A stretch of 64,000 nucleotides of DNA from Dimorphilus gyrociliatus (taxonomy: Eukaryota; Annelida; Polychaeta; Dinophilidae). Numbering within the stretch: the stretch's first letter is position 1; each line of letters begins with the position of its first letter. The notes under the pieces are model-generated. The model searched no databases, was not told where the DNA came from, and worked only from the letters and a program-made list of their open reading frames with translations. The translations under genes were made by a program, and so were the position numbers. Positions 1 to 11,397 of this stretch are shown here, piece by piece. The DNA is taken from contig CAJFCJ010000007.1 of NCBI GenBank assembly GCA_904063045.1, forward strand, positions 4,037,404 through 4,101,403, in the 5' to 3' direction.

Positions 1-55
1 TTATATTATATCTATCATTTAGGAAAATTTTTAATTTTTGTCACTTTCCTCTTAG

Positions 56-148
56 GTTCTAAGAATCAAACCTCCAATGTGTATTACAAAAGAAGATGCT
101 GATTTTTCAATTGCAGTTCTTAGAAAATCGCTTGAAGCGAACCTTTAA
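56..148 (+). CDS. C-terminal exon of a class III PLP-dependent aminotransferase/phospho-lyase (partial)
   Basis: This is the last coding exon of a gene that begins left of the window. It follows a pyrimidine-rich AG acceptor ending at 55 and stops at TAA 146-148. The 30 residues include VLRIKPPMCITKEDADF, which matches the C-terminal end of the ETNPPL/PHYKPL/AGXT2 group (motif R/K-I-K-P-P-M-C-x-T-x-E-D-A). These are PLP enzymes acting on phosphoethanolamine, phosphohydroxylysine or alanine-glyoxylate. K-P-P-M-C favours ETNPPL/PHYKPL over AGXT2. The catalytic lysine lies upstream of the window, so activity cannot be judged here. Confidence 0.72.
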   Translation, partial: VLRIKPPMCITKEDADFSIAVLRKSLEANL

Positions 149-436
149 AGAGGACCCTTTATCCTTCTTACGTGTTCTTCAATGACATTATAACATATTT
201 TATATACTAATGATTTTGTTTTAAATTGAGGATTGGTTCCTTATTTTTTCCTTGTTTCTAGCTTTTTATCAGTTTCTCTTATATAAATCAAATAAACAGT
301 TATTTTTAATCTTAGATATGACTGATCTATTGAACTTGTCGGAAAACAATAATAATTTAGCATACATATTACATTAAACAATAATTAATTTCATATCCAA
401 AACAACAATTAATTTGATACTGGCATAATAGTTTTT

Positions 437-1150
437 CTAAAGATCTTGTCTAGGTGGTCTATGAGGAGGTCTTGGCTGTCTTGGCATTCTGAAATTGTCA
501 TTTCTGAATTTACAATTTTCACTCCATTCATCACTACCATCCGAACAATCTTTATTACCATCGCATATATAAATAGGAAGTATACATTCCTTTGTTCCGC
601 ATGTGAATAAATTATGCGGACATTTAAAATCTTTTGGTACCGTTTGTCGTCCTCCTCCTTGCCATCTTTTTCTGTTCCACGTTTTACATAGTGAAGCATA
701 TTCATCACTACCGTCCGCACAATCTGGATTATCGTCGCAAACGAATTTCTTATTAATGCATACTTTGTCTTTACACGTAAACAGGTTGGGATGCGGGCAC
801 TTGAAGTCGGGATCATCTGGGCTATATTTTTCATTTGGATTTATTGGATTTTGAATGCAATCTCTCTCGTCGGAACCATCTTAATGGGGTAAATGATTAT
901 CTTGAATCTGTCACACAATTTTATTAGTTATCAAACCTGAACAATCCTTTTCTCCATCGCATTTGAAATCTTTATCAACGCATTGTTCGCCATTGCGACA
1001 AGCAAACGTTGACTCTGGACAACGTTTGCTGACTATAATGAAAGGATTATTAAATGTATATTCTGTAAAAGAATGAAACTTAGAGGATTAACTACCTGCA
1101 ACAGAAATAATAACTGAGAGGAAAATAACGATTAAGTCCTTATTTAACAT
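437..1150 (-). CDS. Secreted LDL-receptor class A repeat protein
   Basis: I read three exons (1150-1096, 1032-937, 879-437), joined at GT..AG sites, giving 197 aa. The first exon is a clear signal peptide (MLNKDLIVIFLSVIISVA). Three LDL-A modules follow, each with Cys pairs and the acidic calcium cage: CDGEKDCSDGSDE spanning exons 2 and 3, CDDNPDCADGSDE, and CDGNKDCSDGSDE. The tail is basic and proline-rich (PRQPRPPHRPPRQDL) and there is no transmembrane segment, so the product is probably secreted. LDL-A modules bind ligands or scaffold lipoproteins. No catalytic domain is present, so a specific function cannot be assigned. The gene lies head-to-head with PIGU, about 830 bp away. Confidence 0.8.
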
Positions 1151-1981
1151 GTTTGAAAATGACAAAGACTAAATGATTAGTACACGTGTAAGCTAGATTA
1201 TAAATCGGGTTACACAGTCTTTATTCTCTTAAAGGTAGAGAGCATAGAAGCCATACTAAGATTTATCACGAATAAAGTATCAAATTTGCTTCGAATATGA
1301 AAAATTAACATTTTTTGAACGAAATAATGTAAAATGAAATATAGAAATTACGAATAATGAAAGGAATTTCGAACGCGAAATTAATTAAGAGTTTTGATTT
1401 ATTGTGATAACTTTCAACTTGTATCAAAAAATTACGTTTAGACAAAACATAAGTAAGGTTTTGGCTTTTTAATTGTTCAGCTTATTAATTGGTTTCTATC
1501 ACAATTTCATATTTCTTCTATTGTAAGATCAACGTACTATTTTTTTACTATTAATACTATTATCATTATAAAAGTCATGGTTAGTTGGCTAAGAGCATAT
1601 AAGTACTTTACAATCCATTGAAAAGTTGTATTACATTTTCAAAACCTCCCAAATAGGCAAAAACTAATAAAATTAAAAGGATCCAAGTTGTGAAAGAGAA
1701 GGAGGAGATAACTTTCAGAATTGTTATTAAAACGAGCAACAAGCCAAGAAGTCCAGATGACTGAAGATCTTCTAGAGTTATCATTCAAATTCAACAAAAC
1801 CTTGATTTTCTTCTTAAATAACTATTTTCTTAAAATTTGAATTAAATTTAAGTTTTGTATCTTATTTTAATAAAAATTTATTTAAATTGGATTATGACGT
1901 AAATATTGTTCTATCTCAAAAAAACCGGTCAAAATCGCTTCCGCTTTGAGGAATTTGAGTGATAATGTGTAGGTTTTAGAT
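1151..1981. other. Intergenic, shared 5' region of the LDL-A gene (-) and PIGU (+)
   Basis: AT-rich sequence between two divergent start codons. I see no coding exon, repeat array or RNA gene. The stretch just before PIGU is slightly more GC-rich (around 1930-1960) and may hold its core promoter, but no named motif is obvious. Confidence 0.5.
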
Positions 1982-3925
1982 ATGACAACGCTAATAACGA
2001 TAATAGTCATTGCTGTTGGGGCTACACTTCGCTATTCTTTAACTGAAACAAAAGTTTCTGAATTTTTGAGTCAATCGAACGAAGTTGTAACACCTTTAAC
2101 GTCATGGAAGCGCGGTAAGATTGTTTTTATCCAATTTTCGTGTAGATTTTTAAATTCGTTTGTCGGCATCCAGTGACCGAAGGCTTGGCCCTAAAAGGCG
2201 CCAATGTTGAACCTTATTCAGGAGATTTATTACATGAGGTAATTTGTTACGGATTTAAAAAAATCCAACTTATCATTCAAGTTTGCTTGTAATATAGCCA
2301 CCATTATTGATGCTGATTATATCGTATGTGAAAAATATACTGGGCCCATCAACTTATATGATTTTTCTGGTGAGTTTTAGCTTCTTTCTCAACTTTAATC
2401 TTTTTTTTAATTAATTTTCAATCTTCATGGCAGATTAGTGATATATGTACTGCGCTATTATTAAGGCGGATAGCTAAGCACGTCTGTAGACAGCAGGTAG
2501 CACAGAAAAATAAAAACTATAATTCCTTCTTATTAATAAAGCATACTGTTAACAGTTAGATCAACAAGCAAAAGAAGTATCAACATATTCCCTTAAATCA
2601 GAGGAGCTCTTTCTCAGAACAGACGACTTGAAGTTTACTAGTTATTACGTAGCTTTAGCGTAAGGAAAAGTACTTTCTTTTAACAATAATTAATATTTTA
2701 TGTTTCCATATATTAGATGGTCCTTTTCTCCATGGGCAATTGCAGCATGTTCAGTAAAATCGACAGCCGTTTTTACAAACATGTTTATAGCTTTATGTTT
2801 ACATAGTATAGTAACAGGTGACTGATTTTTAAATCAAATATTGCATTTTTTTTCTTAGATAAATCAATTTTCTATTCTAGGTCGTTACACAAGAGCTTGT
2901 CTGGCAGTCAGCGTCTCAGCCTATTTATCCCTCTATCCAATTCTACTAGTTGTACCCATATTTGTTGCTTTAATAAACGTAAGTTTTCGTTTATCCATAA
3001 AGAACTTCTCGGTTATCTTTAAAAAATTGTTATTTTAGAAAAATGTGGAAGAGAAAAAAAAAACAAAATCTACGATATCAGAAAGACAAATAATTATGTA
3101 TAATATAATTTATGCAATGAGCTTAACTTTAGGCTTCTTGATAGCACTACTATATTTATCTTTTATGATAAATAATTCTTGGGATTTTATTCAAGAAACA
3201 TATGGATTCACGTATGTACTTTAAGAATAAAATTGTTAGGGTTACTTAATTCTTCATTCTTTTAGGCTTATGGTTCCAGATTATACACCAAATCTAGGTG
3301 TATTTTGGTATTTTTTTGCTGAAATGTTTGAACATTTTAGATCATTTTTTCTTGTTGTTTTTCAAATGAACATTTTCTTATACGCAGTTCCATTAGCTAT
3401 TCGATTTAGGTATGGTATAAGTTTTATTATTACATTAGTTAGACACGAATATGTATTATTTAATCTGTATTCTGTTTATATTTCAGAGAAGAGCCAATGT
3501 TTCTTTCTTGTATTCTTCTGATATTCATTTCCGTATTTAAATCATACCCTAGTTATGCTGATCTATCGATTTATATGGCTTTACTGCCCATTTGGAAGCA
3601 TCTTTCTACGTGTATGTAAATTGAATAACATAAATTATCGAAAATATACATTTTGTTAATTATATATCTAGGGATAAGAAATGGCTTAGTTGTTGGTGTT
3701 ATGCTTTTGGTGAGTTCAATATTGGCTCCAGTTCTCTCATATTTATGGCTATGGGCCGGATCAGCTAACGCGAATTTCTATTTTGCAATAAGTCTGGTTC
3801 ATGCTACAGCTCAAATATTTTTGGTCACTGATATAATCTACGCTTTTCTACGACGAAAACACGCTTTAAAACATGGTAAAGAACCGGCTATAAACGGAAA
3901 GAAAGCTACCATAGTGTTACAATAG
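1982..3925 (+). CDS. PIGU: PIG-U, GPI transamidase subunit
   Basis: About nine to ten short exons with introns near 50-60 bp assemble into a polytopic ER membrane protein. It matches PIG-U throughout: the N-terminal [13 protein letters not shown] box, the middle block [20 protein letters not shown] followed by FAEMFEHF, and the C-terminal [19 protein letters not shown] box. PIG-U is a subunit of the GPI transamidase that attaches preformed GPI anchors to proteins in the ER lumen. The [17 protein letters not shown] region belongs to the long-chain-fatty-acid/GPI-recognition segment known for the family. The start ATG at 1982 gives the usual hydrophobic first helix. The final exon begins after 3671 with the codon TGG split by the intron (HLST-W-IRNG). 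A possible polyadenylation signal (AATAAA) lies near 4065. Confidence 0.93.
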
Positions 3926-4434
3926 ACACAAACCAATCTAGATTATTTTTTGCTCGAATTTATTCTGTTGGACAAAGAGAAGTGTTTAAGTGTATTGTTC
4001 TGACTATAAAAATAACGAATTTCTTTCTCTTTACTTTTTTTATTTAGCTTCGGCATTTCACTTAAATAAATAAACATTTATTTAGTAATGATTAAAGAAT
4101 TTGCTGAAAGTCGCAACAACTTTATTATAGCTTCAGTATACACAAACTTATTTTGTCGTTCTTTAAATACTCTATAATTATCACTACTAGTAGTGAAATG
4201 AAATATCCATTGAAAAAAACGAGAGATAAATTGGTTTAAAGTTATTATTTTAGTAATATTAATAATAATATTTTTTAAGAATTTAAAACTCACAAATATT
4301 TAGAAAGAGTTATTCTTTAAAGTAAAAAATTATTGGGTGGTTAAAATACGAAGATAGTTTTATACCGGATGTAGCTATTCTGCAACAGTTCGAAGATATA
4401 CGCAAAAAGTAATGTTGAAACTCATTGATGTATT

Positions 4435-4847
4435 ATGAATGATACTGTAGTACAAAACGCATCTTTAGCATCAACTTCTAATAATTCAAGTGGAGTTTTG
4501 GGAAATCAAACTGAAAAAGTGACGTCGGGCTACGAAATTTTGCAAGTAGACTTCGAAAAGAAACTGTTTATTGTTTTCATCTTTTGGCTTGGTTTTAACC
4601 TTATCTTAATAAGAGTGGCTTGGAGAATTTACGGACCCCAAGTGGCCGAATTCTTTTTAAAAGATAGCGAAGATTCTGGAGAAATTCATCCAAGTTAGTA
4701 ATAAATCTAAATGTCATGATGAACAGTTAATTTTATTTCATATCGATTTTCAATATTATTCAAAAGTTAATATCGAATAAATTATTTTCAGAAAATCAGA
4801 AGGAATCTTTTAAAGACCCTAAGGATTATCATTTGCACAGGGATTAA
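4435..4847 (+). CDS. Small single-pass membrane protein, unknown function
   Basis: Two exons (4435-4693, 4792-4847) give about 103 aa. If the intron is retained, the first exon alone encodes 87 aa ending at 4698. The N-terminal half is Asn/Ser/Thr-rich with N-x-S/T sequons (NDT, NAS, NNSS, NQT). One hydrophobic helix follows (LFIVFIFWLGFNLILIRVAW), then a short tail rich in charged residues. The layout suggests a type III or I single-pass membrane protein with a glycosylated outer half. I do not recognise the family. The stop codon lies 5 nt before the ATG of the next ORF, which has no promoter gap, so the two may share an mRNA. Confidence 0.6.
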
Positions 4848-4852
4848 AATTA

Positions 4853-5535
4853 ATGGGGTATTTTCAACGTTTTCCAGAAAAATCTGCAAAACATAGTGAA
4901 AGTGACGTGTTTTTGCAATCTTCAAACAATAGTAGAAATAAACTGACCAAGTCTCAGTCGACTAATGTGGCAGAGCTAGCAGCTGAAGCTGTTGTAGCTC
5001 GACTGTCCACAAAAAAAGTAGGAAAAATTTCAGAGGCGAGCTATAAAACTCCTCAAGAAGAGGTTTGGTTTTAAATTTCAAAAAGAAAATTTTTCACAAT
5101 TTCAACAAACAGATTCGTTCGGAAACTGCTGCTATTCAAAGAGAAAACGTCGCTATACTTAATCAGATAAGGCAGAAAGATTTTAAGAAATTGAACGTAG
5201 ATCGAAGGGCAATAGAAGAATGTCTTGTTGTTCATACTGAACACTTATCTTATGAGGAAAGTAGACAAAGACTAAAAAAGTACATACATGGAAATTTAGG
5301 AACAGAACTTGAAGAATTATTAGCATTTATAACTAATTCCAAAATTGATTTTAATAAAGTGAAAACAGACACTGAAATTACAGCCAGTTTTTTCAGTACG
5401 TCTAGAGAAGAAAAACAATGCAAAATTAGGATAAATTACCAAGCTTTGCAAGAAAGAGTCAATCCGATGAAAGGATATTGTAAATATATGCAGTTTATAC
5501 ACCTTGAAAAGAAAGCTTTGAATTACTCTACTTAA
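4853..5535 (+). CDS. UBXN6: UBXN6-like protein lacking the UBX domain (p97/VCP cofactor-like)
   Basis: Two exons (4853-5062, 5113-5535; 633 nt, 210 aa). The N-terminus (GYFQRF) followed by NVAELAAEAVVARLS resembles the VIM-type N-terminal region of UBXN6 (UBXD1). The second exon matches the PUB domain: RRAIEECLVVHTEHLSYEES, and KIRINYQALQERVNPMKGY against the family's KIKLQNKVFQERINCLEG. PUB domains bind the C-terminal tail of the AAA ATPase p97/VCP. The family normally continues for about 200 more residues and ends in a UBX fold. Here TAA at 5533-5535 comes straight after the PUB domain, and no UBX-like coding is visible before 6025. The identity is firm for VIM/PUB; the function is inferred. 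Confidence 0.8.
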
Positions 5536-6025
5536 GAAAGCTTTTGCATTTATTAAAGAGAACTTGGTATGGTATGATTACTTTAATATTTTCAATTACT
5601 TTATTTTTTTTTATATTTACAGAAATTGAAATTACAAATTAGTTAAAGTCTGCAAGATAGATTCTTTTAATTATCATATCTTAAAAACTGAAACTTGGCA
5701 AAAACCTCAAGGTATTCTATCCTTGACCTAGTGCATATAGAATGGATATTTCTTAACTTCAGACCTTAACAAGAGCAGCAAAGATTAATTGAAATGCTCA
5801 GAATTAATATACAAAAAAAATTCTGTCTGAAGATCTTTATTATTAGCCTGATTTTATGAGAAATGACAGGGAAATCACATTATTAAATAAAAGCTAAAGC
5901 CATGGAAATTGTATTGAATATAAAGAAAAAGAATGAACTTTACAAACAAACTTCCGTAACTTGTACAAAACTTTATTTTTATATGACAACATTAAGCCAT
6001 GAGCAAAGAATAAATGTTATAATAT
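5536..6025. other. Convergent 3' region between the UBXN6-like gene and NUDT16
   Basis: AT-rich, with no exon, repeat array or RNA gene visible. It must hold both 3' UTRs. I looked for a missing UBX domain here in all frames and saw none. Confidence 0.5.
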
Positions 6026-6748
6026 TTATATATCAACGCCTTGTAAAAGCTTGTTATATACGTCTTCAGGAACAACATTAATCATTTTCATCCCGGTAAG
6101 CAATTGGCGTTTTGCATTTCCAGCAAAGTTGTGTTTTAGAAAAGCTTTAAATCTCTTGTTAATATCTCCTTGTTCAAAAAGACTAAGAGGTACTCTTATT
6201 AAGCCAAGCGTCTAAAAAGTATAAATAGTTACAAGTATTATGAATAAAAGAAGTTTATTAAGCAGTTTCTTACCTCGTTGCCCCATTCTTCAGCTTCGAG
6301 AACGGCTCTCTTCTCAATTTCGTAAAAGAGTTTTAATGGTATTTTCTTTCCATAAAAGTGAAGAACCAATTTATAATCGTGAACAATGTGACATAGTAAA
6401 AAATTCTCTTTTTCAAACTTCACTTTATCTAAATCTAACGCTATTTCTTCTACACACTCTCTATTCAAACCATCAACTGGATTATCATCTTCGGGATCAA
6501 TTAGACCTGATGAAAAGTTTCAACACTTCACTCACAAACTGCATTGGTGTACGAAACTAAAAGTGATACAAACCACCAACAAATCCTATACAACCGTCAA
6601 ATCTCATTTGCATCATTATAACAGCGTTTCTTTTACAACCAAAGGTTGTGCCTGGGTCGTCAGCTGCAAGCATAGCATGTGCAGCATGTTTGTAATGTTT
6701 GTACTTCGAAAGGGCCTCTGTTTGGCTTATTTCTTCAAATTTTTCCAT
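6026..6748 (-). CDS. NUDT16: NUDT16, U8 snoRNA/RNA-cap-type Nudix hydrolase
   Basis: Three exons (6748-6574, 6506-6274, 6211-6026) give 197 aa in frame. Matches to NUDT16 include HAAHAMLAADDPGTTFGCKR, MQMRFDGCIGFVGGLIDPED, the Nudix helix core LNRECVEEIALDL with its paired glutamates, HFYGKKIPL, and LGLIRVPL near the C-terminus. NUDT16 hydrolyses caps and nucleoside diphosphate derivatives (U8 snoRNA decapping, IDP). In the canonical Nudix signature a glycine follows the E-E pair; here it is I-A, a variation also seen in this subfamily. A CRE/ETS-like cluster lies about 130 bp upstream. Confidence 0.93.
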
Positions 6749-7521
6749 CTCTCTTTGCAGTTACGACTGTTGCAAAGTATCTTATAAAGATTCTTTAAAT
6801 CATCGTAAAAAGTGACACGTTGACGATATTTCGGACAATTTGGCAATAAGTTGTTGACAAAAGTAAATAGTTGTGACGTCATATCCGGAAAATTTACTTT
6901 CTTTTAAAATCATATTAAAAAATAAAACGATTATATTTAAACGAAATATCATATATCTTTAAATTTTTATAATTTGACAATAGTTACTGCAGTTATTTTA
7001 AATATTGAAAATGAACTTTTTGCCATGTTACGGGAGAAGGAAAGTTAAACTCTGAACGTACAAAAGACATCAAGAGTGTACATAGTTTTAATCAAATTAA
7101 AGTTCAAATCAAGCATCTAAATCGTTCATTAAATAAAGAGGTAAATCTCTATTATATAAATGTATATGAGTTTTTAAAAAACCTGATAATAATTCACGTA
7201 AAAGCAATATTAGTATAAGAATATCCAAGTGTTTTATTTCACCAACTATTAGCAGGAAAAAAATGTGATTTTCTAACAAAATACTCTAACAAATTCATTT
7301 ATTAAACTTAGTTCTACTTATGTACAAGATTTGGAGAAAAAGGTTAATAAGGGAGCGAGGATAGACAACTTATAAATATACTATATATAAAGCACAATTT
7401 GATGCTTGATCATTACAAACGTTTGTCTTATAAAATCTCTTAAAAGTATGTAAACTTTCTGTTCATTAAGTATAAAATCGATTTTCAGCCAAAAATTTTT
7501 CATTTGTATTTTCTTTAATCA
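6749..7521. other. Intergenic between NUDT16 and KLHDC3 (both minus strand)
   Basis: It carries the NUDT16 promoter (see 6873-6890) and presumably the KLHDC3 3' UTR. Otherwise it is AT-rich with no supported coding sequence. Confidence 0.5.
6873..6890. promoter_or_regulatory. CRE plus ETS-like promoter motif upstream of NUDT16
   Basis: A perfect palindromic CRE (TGACGTCA, 6873-6880) is followed at once by an ETS-type core (CCGGAA, 6885-6890). It lies about 125-140 bp upstream of the NUDT16 start codon, a usual place for ATF/CREB and ETS sites in TATA-less housekeeping promoters. Function is inferred from motif and position only. Confidence 0.5.
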
Positions 7522-9351
7522 CTATCCTTGAGTTTCACTCTCTATAGTATTTTTATGGCTCTCTTTAGGTTTTAAAATTTCAATTTCTTCTCTATTACGA
7601 AAAATGGAAAATATTAGATGAGTTAAATAGTTGAAAATAAATAAAGCTACCTTAATACTCGAGGTAAACGACTGGTGTCCAGCTTATATTTCAACACAAC
7701 GTGCATACAGAATATGCGTAAAGAAGGTTCTAAAATATAATATATGAATAAGTTATATAGCTTTCTCATTTAGTTTTATATATTTACGGAAATCTAGAAT
7801 ATGTAGATCATGATGATCAAGCAGGTTAGGCTGATCGTTTTCATCATATCTTCCACTTGGACTCGTTCCTCCAAATATAAAAACCCTCGATCCGACTAAA
7901 CACGAAACTTGTCGTCTTCTCGCACACGGTCCTTCTAGGCCAATAATATCCTTTCCAACGTTTAGCCAAGTTCCGAATTCTTAAGACATAATGAAATTAT
8001 TAATAAATGTAATTTATTTATAAAGTAATAAAACTAACCAGAATCGAAACATAGCAGATCCTTCATATGCTCTCTCGTTAAAGAATTGTATCCACCGAAA
8101 ATGTAAATCTTGTTGTTGTAAACAAAGGCCGAATGGCTTCGTCTCCCCTTTACCTTGGCACCGGAAGGATCCAATTGAAACCATACCTTACGATCGGTAT
8201 CGAAGAAATGCAGTTTGTTGCACTAAAAGTGTAATTGTAATTAATAGATTATTGTACAAAGTCAATGAACTTACGTAGTATTCACGATATAATTCAGATG
8301 GCCCTGAAGCATCACATCTCCCTCCAAATACAACCATATATCGGTCATCAAGAGTAACTGATGTATGAAAGTCTCTATAGCTTGCAGGTGTTCCCTTTTA
8401 AAAGAACAACAACATTGCACTGCACAATATACTTGTATATTAATTAACTATTAAACTTACTGAATAAGTAGCTTCACTCCATTGATATGTGTTCAAGTCA
8501 ACAGCAAATATAGATGAGGAAAATCTTTCGGTCTAGGTTTAGAAGTAGACAAAACAATTTATAAAGCCGCAAATATACAAACATTAATAATATACCTCTT
8601 CTTCAAATCCAGCAAATATGTACATACTGTCTTTAATTAGACAAGCAGAATGACCGTCTCTTGGTCCGGGAACCTTTCCTGATACTTCGGGTAATTTCCA
8701 CTTATGATTCCCTGGTGAATTTAACAAAAATACAATTAAATAACGGTATTACCTCAACATTATTCTGTATCAAAATTATAGAAAACTAAAATATAAATAA
8801 CTATAAAATAACTTACTTGTATTGTATCTGAATAATTTATTACATGCACCGTGGCTGTCGTCTCGTCCACCCCATCTAGAAGGAAAATAATATTGAATTT
8901 AGAATAACTAATCGTTTATTTTTTAACAAAATATCGATTGTTTTTACATGTAAATATAGAAATCTTTCGCAATTGCTGTATGCCCATATCGTCTATATGG
9001 GGTAGATTTTTTATCCTCTGGATCAGTTGGAGCAGGTAGTTTTTTCCATTTGTATGTCACTTTTTTAGGAGTAAAGAAAGAACGCAATGACCATTAAATA
9101 AACTCTTAAATAAGCACTTCTAATTTACTAACATGTGTTAAATACGTGTACGTCCATTGGAACAGGTGTTTCGAAGTCGAATCCAGAACAATATCCGCCG
9201 AAAGAAAATACTTGATGATCTATGAAGAGAAATTGTGCAATATTAATTACCAGCAGGCTCCATAATTATGTATATTTTTCTCACCAACTGCAGCTGCTGC
9301 ATGATTAACTCGCTTAGGTCCACCTTCAATCTTGGCAGTCCACATTGCCAT
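7522..9351 (-). CDS. KLHDC3: KLHDC3, kelch-repeat substrate receptor
   Basis: About eight to nine short exons with tiny introns. The N-terminus MAMWTAKIEGGPKRVNHAAA (start 9351; the second ATG, two codons later at 9345, matches the human start better) and FSFGGYCSGFDFET match KLHDC3. Repeated kelch blades follow, with GG doublets and the spaced Tyr/Trp pattern (WGGRDDSHGACN, GPRDGHSACL, GRRSHSAFVYNNKIYIFGGY, PCARRRQVSCLV, FIFGGTSPSGRYD). The C-terminal LHILDF is followed by SLRIFCMHVVLKYKLD, the CUL2-linked C-terminal region of the family. KLHDC3 is a receptor of a Cullin-2 ligase for C-terminal degrons. The stop is TAG at 7524-7522. Confidence 0.92.
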
Positions 9352-9598
9352 CGTGATATATGCTTCGATACAATATAGATTCTTTATTTTATTTTTGGTA
9401 CTACTAAAATTATTCAATATTTATGTTAAGCGTTTAACTGTAGTCAATGTTGAGTCATCGCAAAATGAAAACAAAACGCAAACGAAACATTTTATGACGG
9501 AGTTGGCTGGAGAAAACTGGTGACGTAACACTGCCCTCTATTATTGATGTTGAAATTCAATAGGTTCTTACTATTCGTAGCTCACTCAATGATTTAAA
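9352..9598. promoter_or_regulatory. Bidirectional promoter of KLHDC3 (-) and UTP23 (+)
   Basis: Only 247 bp separate the two divergent start codons, so both promoters must lie here. A CRE half-palindrome variant (TGACGTAA, around 9521) sits near the UTP23 side. No TATA box is clear. Confidence 0.5.
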
Positions 9599-10508
9599 AT
9601 GAAGTTAAAGCGTTATAAGCAAGTACGAAAAGTATTGAATTTTTACAAGCAACAATTTAATTTGAAGGTGAAATTTATATAATGTGGGTGTTAAAACCTT
9701 AAAATAATTTCTTATTCTCTTTCTTTCAGGCTCCATTCAAAATACTACTCGATGGCACGTTTTGCAAAACAGCCTTAACATATAAAGTTAATATCGCAGA
9801 TCAAGTGAAAAGATATCTTGACGAAGAAATAGAATTTGGTACGACTAACTGCGTTCTAAAAGAGTTAGAGAGCTTTGGTTCACTACTCTATGGACCTTTA
9901 AAAGTACTGCGTCAATTTCCTGCTTTAGAATGTAACCATGAACCTCCTATATCTGCAGAAAAGTGCTTGAGACACTTTACGAGACAAAAATTGAAGAAAA
10001 ATATACGATATTTTGTTGCTAGTCAGGTAGATAATACAATTTTAAAGGATTTTTTTGCATTTTTAATAATTGGTAATTTCTCTATTTATTACAGGATCCT
10101 AAAATATCTGAATGTGTTCGAGATATGAGAGGTATTCCTCTTTTGTATATATCCCGTCATACAATCGTTTTGGAGGGCCCTTCGGAAACTTCTAAAAAGA
10201 TTGCTGCAAAAAATAAGAAACAAACCCTGGAACTATCGAGTAGAGATAATCAACTACTGAAATTGATGAAAAGCGATCACCTAGAACCAGTACCCGAAAA
10301 GAAGAGAAAGAGAAAAGGACCGAGAGGACCTAATCCTTTAAGTTGTATGAAAGCTAAAAAAGAAAAATCTACTTCAATTAATCAAAACGGTATTGTGAAA
10401 CGAAAAAGAATAAGAGTTAAACTATCTAAACATGTTAAAGAAATCTGGATCAAGGAAGGAAAGTGGCCAATAAAAACAAACGCTAATAAAATCAATGAAA
10501 CTAGTTGA
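9599..10508 (+). CDS. UTP23: UTP23, PIN-domain small-subunit processome factor
   Basis: Three exons (9599-9667, 9730-10026, 10095-10508) give 259 aa in frame. The N-terminal PIN-like region matches UTP23: FKILLDGTFCKTALTYKV, TTNCVLKELESFG, and RYFVASQDPKISECVRD. GIPLLYISRHTIVLEGPSET follows. The C-terminus is lysine/arginine-rich and contains the family box GPNPLSCMKAKK. UTP23 acts in 18S pre-rRNA processing and snR30/U17 snoRNA release in the nucleolus. The basic tail fits RNA binding. Confidence 0.93.
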
Positions 10509-11397
10509 ATCTTGAATATAAACTATTCCAAAACAAAAAGAATTTACAAATGAAACCTCATTCATTTTCAACTCTATCCATTTTCTATTCATCTTGTGGA
10601 TCGGTAAAAAGCAAAATATCAATATCAAGTCCTACTTTTTGCAGTCGATTAAAGGCTTTAAACTATATACTTTCCGTTAAATCATTTCAGAATCAAATTA
10701 AAAGAATAGTTTTCCATGTTAAATCATATTTTACAAAATAAATCTAAAATGAGGTTATTTTTATTGAGTAACTTGATATATTTACAAATGTTGGGTTATT
10801 TTTAGACGTTTCTTCTACGTTATTGACGTCTCTTATAAAAAGTTATATACAGTATAAGCTACAAATATATACAACTTATACATTTGATTAATTGAAATGA
10901 CATTGTCAGTTATGGCCATAGTAATAACTTAACAGTTTAGTTTACTTCCAACATATCTCCTCAAAAAATTAGAGATATTTCATTATATTTGCTTATCTTT
11001 CATTCTCAACTTTCTTCAGTAATTTATTAATTAAACTTGAACTACTAGGACAGATTTTTCGTATAACAGTTTTAAAAGAAAAGTAAAATATTCTTAAACA
11101 TATACTATCATTGACTTTTATCTCTTGATAAGAACAACTAGCAAATATAAATTAATTGCCATATGACAATTGGTATTCTTTTAATATTCATTACTTTTAT
11201 TAAAGAAATTATTAGTTATAATTAATTACCTTCTAGGAAAATAAATAAACACTTTCTAAGCGACGATATTTTCACGATAGCAGTGACATCTGTATCAACT
11301 CCAGTTTATTAAAACCTGATCAGTAAACTTCCGGTTTGCTGAGTCAAGAATCAAATAAGTACCTTGTGTTATATCTACGAAAAAGTATAGTTTGAAT
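10509..11397. other. Intergenic between UTP23 and PEPD
   Basis: AT-rich with several short ORFs that have no similarity. The last 100 bp before PEPD hold an ETS-like core (CTTCCGG, about 11326-11336) beside an AP-1-like TGAGTCA (about 11339), a plausible PEPD promoter. One ATACAGTAT palindrome occurs near 10846. Confidence 0.45.

Noticed and set aside
10422-10628. Minus-strand ORF over the UTP23 3' end
   Set aside because: It is antisense to the conserved basic tail of UTP23 and has no independent evidence.
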